From: Dallia pectoralis
Lineage: Eukaryota > Chordata > Actinopteri > Esociformes > Umbridae
Reading direction: 5' to 3'
Assembly (NCBI GenBank): GCA_029465975.1
Contig: CM055755.1
Coordinates: 13,080,738 to 13,144,737, forward strand
DNA length: 64,000 bases
Part shown: positions 22,270 to 35,690 of the stretch, in pieces
Layout of the letters: each line of letters begins with the position of its first letter
Numbering within the stretch: the stretch's first letter is position 1
The notes under the pieces: generated by a model
What the model was told of the DNA's origin: nothing
The model's input: the letters and a program-made list of their open reading frames with translations, nothing else
Database searches by the model: none
Position numbers and translations under genes: made by a program

Positions 22270-22923
22270 GCCTCTACTCTGGCGATGGGACGGCCTTGAG
22301 AGTGGACCCTCCAGCCAGTATCTCTACTCTGGCACTTGAGAGTGGACCCTCCAGCCCGCATCCCACCATGCAACACTCTGACAGAGATCTCCCCCTGGTG
22401 ACCACCGCCTCTCCTCCAAACATCCCCAACCACCAACCTCCCTTCCAGGGGGTCCTCTTACATGAGTCCCTCCAGGGTCAGGGGCATTTCTTTGAGGACA
22501 GCGGGGGTGTTGAGGCCCACCCAACCATGCCACCGCCAGGTCACCACTTCACCAGGAACCCCTTCTCCAGCCCCGGTACAGCCTCAACCACTACTGCTGT
22601 GGCAAAGGCCGGTGCTTTCCTGGAGGGGCGTGTCTCAATGACCGAGGCGGTGAACAAAGGCAAGGGGAGCTCAGGAAGTGAGCAGGAAGTTGATACCAAT
22701 TCCGACATGCACACCTCTGCCTTCCACTCAGAGAGACCAAACATGTCCGCTTCGATGGGGTACAGGCCCACCAAGGCCCCCACACTGGAAATGGACCCGT
22801 GGAAGCAAGCTGAACACAACACAAGCCAAGCTATTGACGGGGAAGTAATGGGGAGGCCTGCTGTTGGCAGTGATGTAGATAAGGAGACCACCACCTCCAC
22901 TATCACCAGGATGAACCACCCAG
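22270..22923 (+). CDS. sez6: SEZ6-family protein, N-terminal Ser/Thr/Pro-rich exon
   Basis: SEZ6-family proteins are neuronal type I membrane proteins with a low-complexity N-terminus, CUB and sushi domains and a short cytoplasmic tail; in mammals they act in dendrite and synapse formation and are BACE substrates. This exon is bounded by the acceptor TTGTCTCAG (to 22269) and the donor CAG|GTATCAG (after 22923), ending in phase 1. It encodes ~218 residues rich in Ser, Thr and Pro. LPLVTTASPPNIPNHQPPFQ resembles the VTTAP...LNHHP segment after the SEZ6 signal peptide, and the exon ends with ETTTSTITRMNHPG, matching the Thr-run just before the first CUB domain. The signal-peptide exon was not found. 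A 45-bp tandem duplication lies at 22271-22356. Paralogue (SEZ6, SEZ6L or SEZ6L2) is not certain; the LGG motif in exon 47296 favours SEZ6. Confidence 0.85.
22271..22356 (+). repeat. Tandem duplication inside the host exon
   Basis: CTCTACTCTGGC...TTGAGAGTGGACCCTCCAGCC occurs twice in a row (about 45 and 39 bp), differing by a small indel of 6 bp that keeps the frame. Confidence 0.85.
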
Positions 22924-23315
22924 GTATCAGTATGACGTAGCTATTGGAGTCCTTCCAGTTTGTCACTGTACAGATAGATATGTGCAGAGTGGTAACCTTT
23001 TACAAGAGAGGCTCCACCTCGCTTCTCTTATTATTCCTCCCTGTTTGCAGACCACCTAACAAAACGCCTGGGTCGATTAAATTAATAACGTCAGGAATCT
23101 CTCAATGTCAATCAAAAGCGCAGAGATTTAATGGAAACCAGACAGCAGACATTAGATGTGGGAATGGTAGTGCAGAATCCTGGAGTGGAATCCCACTGAC
23201 ATGCCTTGGTTCAGTTGGGTGTTAAACACTGGGACCGCATCACTCAAGAAATATCCCAATACACACACAGCACTCACAATAACCTGCTTTTGTCAGCATT
23301 CTCTGGAAGCAGGAA

Positions 23316-24012
23316 GGAGTCAGGAAGCTCTCAGGGCAACCTGACAGTAAGCAGTGGTCATCAGGGCAACCAGACACTAGTCAGTGGTCATCAGGGCAAC
23401 CAGACACTAGTCAGTGTTCATCAGGTCAACCAGACACTAGTCAGTGGTCATCAGGGCAACCAGACACTAGTCAGTGGTCATCAGGGCAACCAGACACTAG
23501 TCAGTGGTCATCAGGGCAACCAGACACTAGTCAGTGGTCATCAGGGCAACCAGACACTAGTCAGTGGTCATCAGGGCAACCAGACACTAGTCAGTGGTCA
23601 TCAGGGCAACCAGACACTAGTCAGTGGTCATCAGGGCAACCAGACACTAGTCAGTGGTCATCAGGGCAACCAGACACTAGTCAGTGGTCATCAGGGCAAC
23701 CAGACACTAGTCAGTGGTCATCAGGGCAACCAGACACTAGTCAGTGGTCATCAGGGCAACCAGACACTAGTCAGTGGTCATCAGGGCAACTAGACACTAG
23801 TCAGTGGTCATCAGGGCAACAAGACACTAGTCAGTGGTCATCAGGGCAACCAGACACTAGTCAGTGGTCATCAGGGCAACCAGACACTAGTCAGTGGTCA
23901 TTAGGTCAACCAGACACTAGTCAGTGGTCATCAGGGCAACCAGACACTAGTCAGTGGTCATCAGGTCAACCAGACACTAGTCAGTGGTCATCAGGGCAAC
24001 CAGACACTAGGA
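23316..24012. repeat. 30-bp minisatellite in the host intron, ~23 units
   Basis: Unit GTCAGTGGTCATCAGGGCAA plus CCAGACACTA. Units are nearly identical, so the array is young. It fills most of the 1152-bp intron between host exons 22270-22923 and 24076-24203 and stops about 64 bp before the acceptor. It reads open as GNQTLVSGHQ only because the unit is ten codons; a stop (TAG) breaks the frame at 23791. Confidence 0.97.
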
Positions 24013-24075
24013 AGTGATAACGGTGTGTTCTTCACCAGTCCTAACATCTCAATGTTTTCCTTTGTGTCTCCTCAG

Positions 24076-24203
24076 ATCCATGCAGCTCCAACCTGACAGC
24101 CCCGGATGGTTTTATAGCACAGCCATCCAGCTCTCGCTACTACCCATCAATCAACTGCTCCTACACCATCACTGTCTACATGGGATACGGTCTAGAGATA
24201 CAG
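24076..24203 (+). CDS. sez6: SEZ6-family protein, first half of CUB domain 1
   Basis: Acceptor TGTCTCCTCAG (ends 24075), donor ATACAG|GTCAGG (after 24203). The exon is 128 bp; with the one base carried over from 22923 it gives 43 codons and ends in phase 0. The product begins DPCSSNLTAPDGFI and ends VYMGYGLEIQ, with the two cysteines (PCSS and INCSY) that form the first disulphide of a CUB domain and the aromatic YxGYGxE strand typical of SEZ6-family CUB1. It joins without gap to 47296. Confidence 0.93.
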
Positions 24204-27070
24204 GTCAGGACCAAACTGTTATTCATACCAGGCCATTCATTCTGACCATAAAGAAGCAGTGTTTTTTATTTTCATAAAGTAATAGTGTGCTACAGAAATG
24301 CAACAGCTGACATTGGCACATATGGAGTGATGACATTATGCAGATACCCAAGGCAACATCCAAAATGACCATTTGGCTTGCAGGAAATCAGCCACTAGTG
24401 CTTCAAAATGATGATAATGGCCACTCTGTTCCACTTTATTTCCAAGCTATTTACTGTCATTGTGTAGCGCCTGACCTTTGGAAAGCTGACACAGGGATTT
24501 GAACAAGGAATCTGCCTCTACCTGAATGCCCTCATCCATTTGATTAACACTCCAGCTTCCTGCACTCACATGAAATATACAATAGCCATTACCCCAGTGA
24601 CCTTACAGATGCTTGGCATAATATATTATGGATGGAAATAATTGTCAATGATGCATCCCAGCTGGTTGGTGTCTTCTGTGAAGGTAGAGATGGGGAGGAG
24701 GGTGGAGACATGATGCACGTATTTACACCTGGAATGACACTTTATATCCACTATATAATTTATACATGCATGAAAGTTATATAAAATATACACACACACA
24801 CACACAGAAATAGTATGTGTGCATACTTTGATAAGCCAAAATATGACCTAATATGCTGTTGATCTTCCGCATGTCTGATCTCCGATCCAGTCGTCAATGT
24901 TTTGTTTCATTGGCGTTTATCCTCCTCTTGTACTCTTCTTGGCATATATGATTATTTTATTTAATTATTTAAAGTGAGATGGAATCCCCAAACTTAATTA
25001 ATTACTTATAGATTATGTGTCTAGGCTTCAAGTTCGTTTACTTTTTTAATGCCTTCCATTAAAATGTCTCTCGATGTCCTTAATGTAATTAAGGAATTAA
25101 ACATTGGGGTGATTGACAAAATAATGGGGAATGTGGAGACACCTCTGTATTCAACAGCCAGATTGTCCATTGGTGTCATCTGGTTTCAGCTCACTTTTTA
25201 ATTTGTCTGGAAATCTTTGATTTCTCTGGAATTCGATAAGATAATCTACATTAAGTTATTATCTAGATGCGGGGGCTGTAGTATCTGGGTTTGAACAGCT
25301 CCAATGTATAATACATTTTAAAGGTAAGCTGAATTTTACTTGTTATGGTGACTTCTTTAGTGGTATAGCCACCGCCCAAGATTGAGACGAGTTTCAGACG
25401 CACACTGTTTCAGTTATGTCATTTTTATTTTCTTCTTTGGTTGAACTCAATATCAGGGTGTTTTCAGAGAAAATACTTATTATGTGTGTGGCTCTGTGAG
25501 TGTGGTCAAAAACATCACCGTCACCCATCTATCTTGGACTCCTTCTGCCTTTCAGCAGTAATTGTCTCACCTTAAACACCTGTGCACCTTGCCATAGTAA
25601 TTGTCTCACCTTAAACACCTGTGCCCCTTTCCATTACTTATTTAACAAAAAGGGGGGCTGTATCCCACATTCCTAATCCTAAAAGTAAATTGTTTCAATA
25701 TAAATGTTGGATTATCAAAATAAACAGCATAAATGAAAGGGACCAGCAAATGGCTCTAACAGGACTCATGTGGATTATTCTGTGTGTTGCATTTGTTTCT
25801 TGGCTGTGTTAAATGGCCTTGACTCCAGGTCTGCCAACCTAGTCTCTGCTCCATTAGTCCATAAGGTTTGTGATATTGACTGATATAGCTCTGTTTGGGA
25901 GGAAGAAGTGGTGTGGATCTAGGGATAGGTCATCAGGGCAACTATAGAGTAAATCCATTTGAAATCAATAACTCTTCGAAAACTGTCACATTGTGATTTA
26001 AACCACACAAAACAGTATATATACATATACATAAATTCTACATGCAACAGATCAAACAATGTTGTCAGATGGACAGATTGCAAAGGAGAAATACTTACTA
26101 ACAGGGATGTGCATTTGTGTGCGTGTGTTTTGAGGTATATAAGATTTTCGTTTGTTTGATGAACAATAGGACAGACTTGACATGTTGGCATTTATATTGT
26201 TGTTCAACTCGTTATGGAAATACTCAGAATATGACTTTGGACTGTATGCTAAAACATTCAAGAGATGTTTCAAGAGCTGTTCAAAGTTGAAACATTATAT
26301 ATCTATTTATATATATTTTCATAACTGAAACGATACTATGTGTCATAGTTCCCCCCTCAGAATCTGGCTGGGTCAGGTCTATCCCTCTCTCTGTCCCTCT
26401 TTATGCCGGAGTCGGCACTCCCCCAACCAGCCAGTGTTTATGTAGGTGTCATGTTTTGGCTAATCAATGTAAAACATCTTTACAAAAAGTAATAAAAACA
26501 TTGTTGGAAGTCCAATCATCAGAGAACAATGACAATCATGTAAATAGTGGTTGTTTTATATTGTACTGTTAGTAGAAAACAATGTGAAAACATACACATA
26601 CTGTATAGTTCATAGAATGGACATGACATTTAATGGTGACTGGACAAGCAGTCAATTTAGTCAATTCACTGCACATTTTAGTGGTGTATCATGTTAGTGT
26701 GCATGTTGGTGTTTGCTAAATTGGTCCCGTGTGTTTTAGCATTTAGATCCAAAGTCACTTTCTGACCGGTTCATCTATGAGGATAAATGCATTAAAAGGT
26801 TGTGTTTAAATGAAAAGGCATGCTGTCCAAAAGTAATTTCATTCTAATTGATCTTCCCCATAGTACACCAATTCTATAACTCCCTGTAAAATACAAGCCC
26901 CATCAGGTCTATGTCCTTTAGATGTTGTTAAGCAGGCTGGGAGGAAAAGCTGGGAATTTATATATCTATATTTAAAACTGTGTATCACCATTATTTTCTG
27001 TCATTATTTAGCACAAGACTGATATCTCTTAAAATAGTATGTACTGATTAACACATATCCTTGTGTGAAC
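24204..27070. other. Start of the 23.1-kb intron; unique DNA
   Basis: Contains a short (CA)n run near 24788-24806 and AT-rich stretches. The sequence AATTGTCTCACCTTAAACACC is duplicated at about 25560 and 25602. No gene seen. Confidence 0.6.
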
Positions 27071-27079
27071 AAGTGTTGT

Positions 27080-27360
27080 GTATCCTGAACATTTAGAGGC
27101 TGCATCAGTAGGCGTGTGGATCCTGAACATTTAGAGACTGCATCAGTAGGTGTGAGGATCCTGAACATTTAGAGACTACATCAGTAGGCGTGTGGATCTG
27201 GATCCTGAACATTTAGAGACTGCATCAGTAGGCGTGTGGATCGTGAACATTTAGAGACTGCATCAGTAGGTGTGTGGATCTGGATCCTGAACATTTAGAG
27301 ACTGCATCAGTAGACGTGTGGATCTGGATCCTGAACATTTAGAGACTGCATCAGTAGGCC
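27080..27360. repeat. ~38-46-bp tandem repeat
   Basis: GATCCTGAACATTTAGAGAC plus TGCATCAGTAGGCGTGTG repeats about seven times; some units carry an extra GGATCT. Confidence 0.92.
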
Positions 27361-27614
27361 CTGTGACTCGATAGACTATGTGCTAACAAGTCAAGTGTAG
27401 TTCTCATAACAGCCTCTTATAGTTAATGACTAGATTTGATGGCAATGAATATTGGCTGTAGAAAGGCCATGTCTGTCTGGGTAGTAAGGGAAAACAGTCT
27501 GTGTTTAATTACCTTTTGGCTATTATCCAATGTGTTTATTTCAGTCCAGTCCACTGCTGGCCAAGACTGGCTCATTCACAACCATGGACTGCATTTCTTA
27601 TCAGAGCGGCGACC

Positions 27615-27955
27615 AGCCCAGTATGCTGGGTAGTACTGCATGCTAGGTAGTACTGCATGCTGTGTAGTACTACATGCTGGGTAGTACTACATGCTGGGTA
27701 GTACTGCATGCTGGGTAGTACTTCATGCTGTGTAGTACTACATGCTGGGTAGTACTACATGCTGGGTAGTACTGCATGCTGTGTAGTACTGCTAATGGGT
27801 GGTACTACATGATGGGTAGTACTGCTTGCTGGGTGGTACTGCGTGATGAGTAGTACTGCATGCTGGGTGGTACTGCATGATGGGTAGTACTGCTTGCTGG
27901 GTGGTACTGCATGATGGGTAGTACTGCATGATGGATGGTATTACATATTAGGTAG
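27615..27955. repeat. 17-bp minisatellite, ~20 units
   Basis: Unit TGCTGGGTAGTACTGCA with variants (ACTACATG, TGATGGG). Not a multiple of three, so no open frame results. Confidence 0.95.
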
Positions 27956-28224
27956 TTCTGCAGAGTATTGACTAAGCATGACAGGCCAGTATTCTCAACT
28001 ACTCAGACTTAAGTGGACCTTGGTACAACTCAATAAAGCATTGTTCTATCTGCTGGCTCTGATTTGATGGTGGACATTGATCGGGTTGCATTTGTCACTG
28101 CTTGGACAGTTTAGAGGGTAGTGCCGTTTGCATGTTCAATATTTGTTAAGAAGTGTCACCCGATACTCAGGAGGAGTGCTAAATCTGAAAGTGACTGCCT
28201 TAGAATGTTTATCATGAAGCAAGT

Positions 28225-31200
28225 ATCCTAACAGCATATGCAACCTGTGTGTATACTACTTAATAACCACATGATATGCAACCTGTGTGTATACTACTTA
28301 ATAACCACATGATATGCAACCTGTGTGTATACTACTTAATAACCACATGATATGCAACCTGTGTGTATACTACTTAATAACCACATGATATGCAACCTGT
28401 GTGTATACTACTTAATAACCACATGATATGCAACCTGTGTGTATACTACTTAATAACCTCATTATATGCAACCTCTGTGTATACTACTTAATAACCACAT
28501 GATATTCAACCTGTGTGTATACTACTTAATAACCACATGATATGCAACCTGTGTGTATACTACTTAATAACCGCATGATATGCAACCTGTGTGTATACTA
28601 CTTAATAACCTCATTATATGCAACCTGTGTGTATACTACTTAAAAACCACATGATATGCAACCTGTGTGTATACTACTTAATAACCACATGATATGCAAC
28701 CTGTGTGTATACTAATAACCACATGATATGCAACCTGTGTGTATACTATTTAATAACCACATGATATGCAACCTGTGTGTATACTACTTAATAACCACAT
28801 GATATGCAACCTGTGTGTATACTACTTAATAACCACATGATATGCAACCTGTGTGTATACTACTTAATAACCACATGATATTCAACCTGTGTGTATACTA
28901 CTTAATAACCACATGATATGCAACCTGTGTGTATACTACTTAATAACCGCATGATATGCAACCTGTGTGTATACTACTTAATAACCTCATGATATGCAAC
29001 CTGTGTGTATACTACTTAATAACCACATGATATGCAACCTGTGTGTATACTACTTAATAACCACATGATATGCAACCTGTGTGTATACTACTTAATAACC
29101 GCATGATATGCAACCTGTGTGTATACTACTTAATAACCGCATGATATGCAACCTGTGTGTATACTACTTAATAACCACATGATATGCAACCTGTGTGTAT
29201 ACTACTTAATAACCACATGATATGCAACCTGTGTGTATACTACTTAATAACCACATGATATGCAACCTGTGTGTATACTACTTAATAACCACATGATATG
29301 CAACCTGTGTGTATACTACTTAATAACCACATGATATGCAACCTGTGTGTATACTACTTAATAACCACATGATATGCAACCTGTGTGTATACTACTTAAT
29401 AACCACATGATATGCAACCTGTGTGTATACTACTTAATAACCACATGATATGCAACCTGTGTGTATACTACTTAATAACCACATGATATGCAACCTGTGT
29501 GTATACTACTTAATAACCACATGATATGCAACCTGTGTGTATACTACTTAATAACCTCATTATATGCAACCTCTGTGTATACTACTTAATAACCACATGA
29601 TATTCAACCTGTGTGTATACTACTTAATAACCACATGATATGCAACCTGTGTGTATACTACTTAATAACCGCATGATATGCAACCTGTGTGTATACTACT
29701 TAATAACCTCATTATATGCAACCTGTGTGTATACTACTTAATAACCACATGATATGCAACCTGTGTGTATACTACTTAATAACCACATGATATGCAACCT
29801 GTGTGTATACTAATAACCACATGATATGCAACCTGTGTGTATACTATTTAATAACCACATGATATGCAACCTGTGTGTATACTACTTAATAACCACATGA
29901 TATGCAACCTGTGTGTATACTACTTAATAACCATGATATGCAACCTGTGTGTATACTACTTAATAACCACATGATATTCAACCTGTGTGTATACTACTTA
30001 ATAACCACATGATATGCAACCTGTGTGTATACTACTTAATAACCGCATGATATGCAACCTGTGTGTATACTACTTAATAACCTCATTATATGCAACCTGT
30101 GTGTATACTACTTAATAACCACATGATATGCAACCTGTGTGTATACTACTTAATAACCACATGATATGCAACCTGTGTGTATACTACTTAATAACCGCAT
30201 GATATGCAACCTGTGTGTATACTACTTAATAACCGCATGATATGCAACCTGTGTGTATACTACTTAATAACCACATGATATGCAACCTGTGTGTATACTA
30301 CTTAATAACCACATGATATGCAACCTGTGTGTATACTACTTAATAACCACATGATATGCAACCTGTGTGTATACTACTTAATAACCACATGATATGCAAC
30401 CTGTGTGTATACTACTTAATAACCACATGATATGCAACCTGTGTGTATACTACTTAATAACCGCATGATATGCAACCTGTGTGTATACTACTTAATAACC
30501 TCATGATATGCAACCTGTGTGTATACTACTTAATAACCACATGATATGCAACCTGTGTGTATACTACTTAATAACCTTATTATATGCAACCTGTGTGTAT
30601 ACTACTTAATAACCACATGATATGCAACCTGTGTGTATACTTCTTAATAACCACATGATATGCAACCTGTGTGTATACTACTTTATAACCACATGATGTG
30701 CAACCTGTGTGTATACTACTTAATAACCACATGATATGCAACCTGTGTGTATACTACTTAATAACCTATGATATGCAACCTGTGTGTATACTACTTAATA
30801 ACCACATGATATGCAACCTGTGTGTAGACTACTTAATAACCACATGATATGCAACCTCTGTGTATACTACTTAATAACCACATGATATGCAACCTCTGTG
30901 TATACTACTTTATAACCACATAATATGCAACCTGTGTGTATACTACTTAATAACCACATGATATGCAACCTGTGTGTATACTACTTAATAACCACAACAT
31001 TTGCAATCTGTGTGTATACACTACTTTATAACCACATGATATGCAACCTGTGTGTATACTACTTAATAACCACATGATATGCAACCTGTGTGTATACTAC
31101 TACATAACCACATCATATGCAACCTCTGTGTATATACTACTTTAAAACTAGCCTACAACTACATAACCACATGATCTGCAACCTGAGTCTATACACTACT

Positions 31201-31420
31201 TTATATCCAGTTTACAACTACGTAACAGCATAACATAACAGCATATGAAACCTGTGTCTATACACTACTTTATATCCAGTTTAAAACTACATAACAGCAT
31301 AACATAACAGCATATGAAACCTGTGTGTATACACTACTTTAAAACCAGCCTACAACTACATAACCACATGATATGCAACCTGTGTGTTTACTACTTTAAA
31401 ACCAGCCTACAACTATATAA
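28225..31420. repeat. 38-bp minisatellite, ~80 units, with higher-order structure
   Basis: Unit ATGATATGCAACCTGTGTGT plus ATACTACTTAATAACCAC. The array is regular to about 31110 and decays from there to 31420. Rare variants recur at a fixed spacing: ATTATATGCA at 28461 and 29559, GATATTCAAC at 28501 and 29599, a shortened ACTAATAACC unit at 28711 and 29809, all 1098 bp apart. So a ~1.1-kb block of about 29 units was duplicated as a whole. Confidence 0.97.
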
Positions 31421-31734
31421 CCACAGAATGTGCATATACAAAGACAGAACTTTTAATATTTCTAGCTACTCAATCATTGCATGTGGTACGTGAGAACATC
31501 AACCTGTTTCTGACCTGTCAACAGAATCTGTCAGTGAGTTGCTTTAGTATTAACAGCTCATCAGTAAGGTACTGTATGATTACTCCATCCCATATCCTCT
31601 GGATGAGAAAAGGCAGGCACTACAGGTAACATAACATTAAAATCCCACCCCTGAACTTCCGATGTTATGGTCTTAGTAACTGACAACGAAGACTAGCCAT
31701 ACCAATAAAGCCTCTTTGAGTTTTATTGATTTTA

Positions 31735-32290
31735 AATTTGATTTCACTTTTATTTATCCAGGGAAACACATTGAGACCAGGGTCTCATTTGCAAGTGTAC
31801 CCTGGGAACATCAACTTACAAATAAAAAAAGGACAAATACAAACAATTAACAGATACAATGACATAACATTAATAAACACACTAAAAATACATTAATAAA
31901 CAGTAAAAAACACAATTATCAGGATAGTGCTATAAAAATAGAACAACATTTTTTTAATTGACACCAAGGCAGACAAACTAAAGTCTAATTGAATACTATT
32001 CCAAGGCACACAAACTAAAGTCTAATTGAATACTATTCCAAGGCACACAAACTAAAGTCTAATTGAATACTATTCCACAGCTGAGGTGCTTTAAAAGAGG
32101 AGGCTGAACTACTAGCTCAGTAGATACAATAATAATTAAACCTACTTTGACCTACATAGAAATCTCCAATATCAACAAAAATACTCTAAATAAATATATA
32201 GAGTGCAACCTTAAATGCAACCAATTATATTCCCTTTTCCTTTTATGCCACACATGCACTGGAGAACAATGCATTATCTGGTCTACAACC
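31735..32290 (-). mobile_element. 3' end of the LINE family seen at 13600
   Basis: The reverse complement matches the 3' part of the element at 13600-14715 (AAAGCACCTCAGCT, ATAGTATTGAATTAG, TTGTATCTGTTAATTGTTTG). It is 5'-truncated and non-coding. A 37-bp piece (CACAAACTAAAGTCTAATTG and onward) is tandemly present three times at about 31966-32077. Confidence 0.8.
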
Positions 32291-32349
32291 ACAATGAGCC
32301 CGGCTATGCCTGACCTACCCGAAATAGTTGCTAGAGCACCTCAAAACAA

Positions 32350-33185
32350 GGCAGTAAACATAACCCCGGGCTCTGTAAACAATACTCAGTAAACATAACC
32401 CTGGGCTCAGTAAACATAACCTTGGGCTCAGTAAACATAACCTTGGGCTCAGTAAACATAACCTTGGGCTCAGTAAACATAACCCCGGGCTCTGTAAACA
32501 TAACCCCGGGCTCAGTAAACATGATACTAGGTTTTGTGAACATGACACTTAGTTTTGTGAACATGACACTTAGTTTTGTGAACACGACACTAGGTTTCGT
32601 GAACACGACACTAGGTTTCGTGAACACGACACTAGGTTTCGTGAACACGACACTAGGTTTCGTGAACACGACACTAGGTTCTGTGAACACGACACTAGGT
32701 TCTGTGAACACGACACTAGGTTTTGTGAACATGACACTCGGTTCTGTGAACATGACACTAGGTACTTTGAACATGACACTTGGTTCTGTGAACACGACAC
32801 TAGGTACTTAGAACATGACACTTGGTTCTGTGAACATGACACTTGGTTCTGTGAACATGACAATAGGCTTTGTGAACATGACACTAGGTTTTGTGAACAT
32901 GGCATTAGGTTTTGTGAACATGACACTTGGTTCTGTGAACATGACACTAGGTTTTGTGAACATGACACTTGGTTCTGTGAACATGACACTTGGTTCTGTG
33001 AACATGACACTTGGTTCTGTGAACATGACACTTGGTTCTGTGAACATGACACTTGGTTCTGTGAACATGACACTTGGTTCTGTGAACATGACACTTGTTC
33101 TGTGAACATGACACTTGCTTCTGTGAACATGACACTTGCTTCTGTGAACATTAGGTACTTTGAACATAACACTGGGTTTTGTGAA
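32350..33185. repeat. 21-bp minisatellite, ~38 units
   Basis: The left part has GTAAACATAACCTTGGGCTCA units and the right part GTGAACATGACACTTGGTTC plus T, with intermediate forms between them. Unit length of seven codons opens several frames on both strands; none has features of a gene. Confidence 0.95.
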
Positions 33186-33189
33186 CCTG

Positions 33190-35690
33190 ATATGTCTTAT
33201 GTCCTAGAGTGAATTGTTTTCACATTCTTAGGACTGTTGCGTTTTTAAAATTTTATTAACTTTGATTCCACTGACCTGGTTGGGACTTGTGGCATACAGA
33301 CATGTTGGTTCACATCCAGAGGTCCTCTCATTTCCTGATGGGGACCTGCCGTCTCCAGACAGAAACTGACTGTGCCCAGTGACCTTTCCCAGAGAAAGTA
33401 CTCCCATATGGGGACGCCATTGTCACACATGCTGCTAAACAGTGTTCTGCACCAGCCAAGGCTGACAGACACAGGAGGATGAAAGAAAAGAGAAAGAGAG
33501 GAGACTGGAACGATAGAGAGGGAGCCAGAGTCCATTACTCCTCAGTCCTTCCTGGTGCTCGGTTTGCCTCTTTTATGACTTGTTACTGTTGCGGGCGGAT
33601 TTCAAGTTGACCAGTGTGGCCGTGGCAACTTTTATATGTGGGGAGTGCAGTGAAGCACTTTACAATCCTTTGTGACATGTTTTTGAAGAAATATTTTGTT
33701 CCTGTTGGGGGTGAGGTGATGTGGTTTAGCTGACGTGGTTTAGCTATCAGCTCTCAGCAGCCTGTTCATCTGTCTTTCATTCACTCTGCTGTAAGAATGC
33801 AAACTTTAATGCAGCCACCTTTTGTCCTCTCCCTGTCCTGATCTCCCAAGTCATCTTGTTGGATACTTCTGAGACTATTTTCTAAATGTCTTCTGGTCAG
33901 ACGTATTCTCTGGAGAGAGAAAAAGCTTTGAGAGTGAGAAATTAAGAGAGCAGAAGGGTTTTGAGAGCTCTTTGGAGAATTGAAGGACAGAGAGAGAAAA
34001 TAACGAAATAACGGAGTAAGGGAGAGGGTAACAGAGAGATGTAGGGAAAATGGGGAAGTATGGATGTTCCAGAGCTTTTCAGTCAAACGACTAAAAGGAA
34101 CAAAATGACAAGATGCTAATTAACTAGGGCCAGTCCTTGCCTTTGCATAATTTCTTCAAATGTTTCCAAGGGATAAATAGTTGCCATGTGCAAAATGTTT
34201 CAATTTCATTACAGATCATCAACAACTGAATGGTATGCATGTCTTTTAATAGTCAGGCATTTCTCCTGAATGTGTTGATACTCTATATTACTACTAAGTG
34301 ACGATAGCCAGACTAACTACCAATCAAAAGCTGTTAACTGACATGGCTAATTCAGTGACTCATTGAGTGACATAACGTTACAAAAAACGCTGATGCAACC
34401 ACGTTTGCAAATTTTACTGGTGTATTTAACTATTTACTTTATTTATAAATTCATTTTTTTTTATTTGTTAATTAAGGCTAGATATTGGCAAAATGTAATA
34501 ACAAATGAAGGGACTCCAGCGCCCTTAACTTCTATTTCTCCATGTGTCATTCCGACTGAACGGCCCTGGTAATTAACATTGCCTCAGGCTTCTCTCATCT
34601 AGAAGTTGTTATATCGATTTAATGTGACAGCCATTTGTTTTTTGATCTAAAGTTCTGACGAGGGGGATAAACAACAACTTCCAATGTCAACACTTGCGTG
34701 GAAACTAGACATCTATTTTCCTTAAACTAAATCAAATGCTCGTCCCCTGAATGTAAAGTATCTCATATTCATGATCTATAATGAATAGGCCTCTTGCAGA
34801 ATATCTAAACTGGTTTTACATTTTCCCCCATATAACCTCATTCTTGTTTTCACATTGTTGCTTTCCTTTCCCCGGGATTTTTTCTCGGTTCCCGCTACAA
34901 TTTCCCTGCTTCATTCAGGCGTTTTGCTTAAAACCAATTTTCCGACAGGCGTGTAAGGATTGTGGCGATAATGAAATCGAAATAGCTGAGGTGAATTTTA
35001 AAATAAGATAAGCGCAGTGGGAATGTTCCATTTCTTAGGAGGATGACTGAAGCTTAGCCTGTGTGTTTTTCCCCTCAGATGGGAAGGGCAACCTGATAAG
35101 AGACAGTGAATGTTTTTAGCATGTTCTAGCAATCCAGTTAAGAGTTCTCTGTGTGACATGAGTATTTTAAAATGGTTCATTTTCTTTGCCTTTTTTAAAC
35201 TAAGAATAGAGTTTTGTCCCGGCTGTCCAGTGTGATTCTATATGCTGTTGTTCTTCTTGTTAAAGAAAACACTGATCAATTCTACTCCATCAGCTGTCCT
35301 TGGGTTCTGCAGCCATCTTTCTTTCAACAGAAACGCATTCAACCTGCCTCACGATCCAGGATTACTCAGGTGTTCAAATAGAAACTAAAGTAAGAAAGCT
35401 TCAGCTTAGTGTGACACATTGTTCAATTTCCTCTGGAAAAGCTTAACCAATCCCACTGCTTCTCGCTTATTCAGTTATTTCTTCTATGTGTCGTGTCTGT
35501 CGGCCCATGGTGTTACTGTGCCAGGTGGCCCAGACCGACCCGCCAGCCTCCCACAGTTTTAGCCGGCAGAACAATGGCTCTCTATTGGCGGGCCCTTGTT
35601 GTGGGGAACAGAGGATGACCGTGTCCCCCTGGTCTATGTCTCAGATCCCAGTCTCCCGCCTCTCTGATACCCCCCCTCATGGCCCACTTC
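33190..35690. other. Unique intronic DNA
   Basis: Purine-rich GAGAGA patches occur at 33484-33530 and 33905-34050. The frame at 35486-35758 is GC-rich but lacks splice borders and domains. No gene supported. Confidence 0.55.

Noticed and set aside
23206..23793. 195-aa frame with many NQT glycosylation motifs in the 30-bp array, considered as a mucin-like exon.
   Set aside because: It lies between two well-defined host exons whose phases join directly, is stopped by a TAG within the array, and has no matching splice borders.
28225..31420. CRISPR-like regular array (38-bp units).
   Set aside because: There are no spacers: the units are contiguous and differ only by point changes. The setting is eukaryotic.
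32331..33172. Frames on both strands in the 21-bp array.
   Set aside because: Unit of seven codons; low-complexity translation with no gene features.
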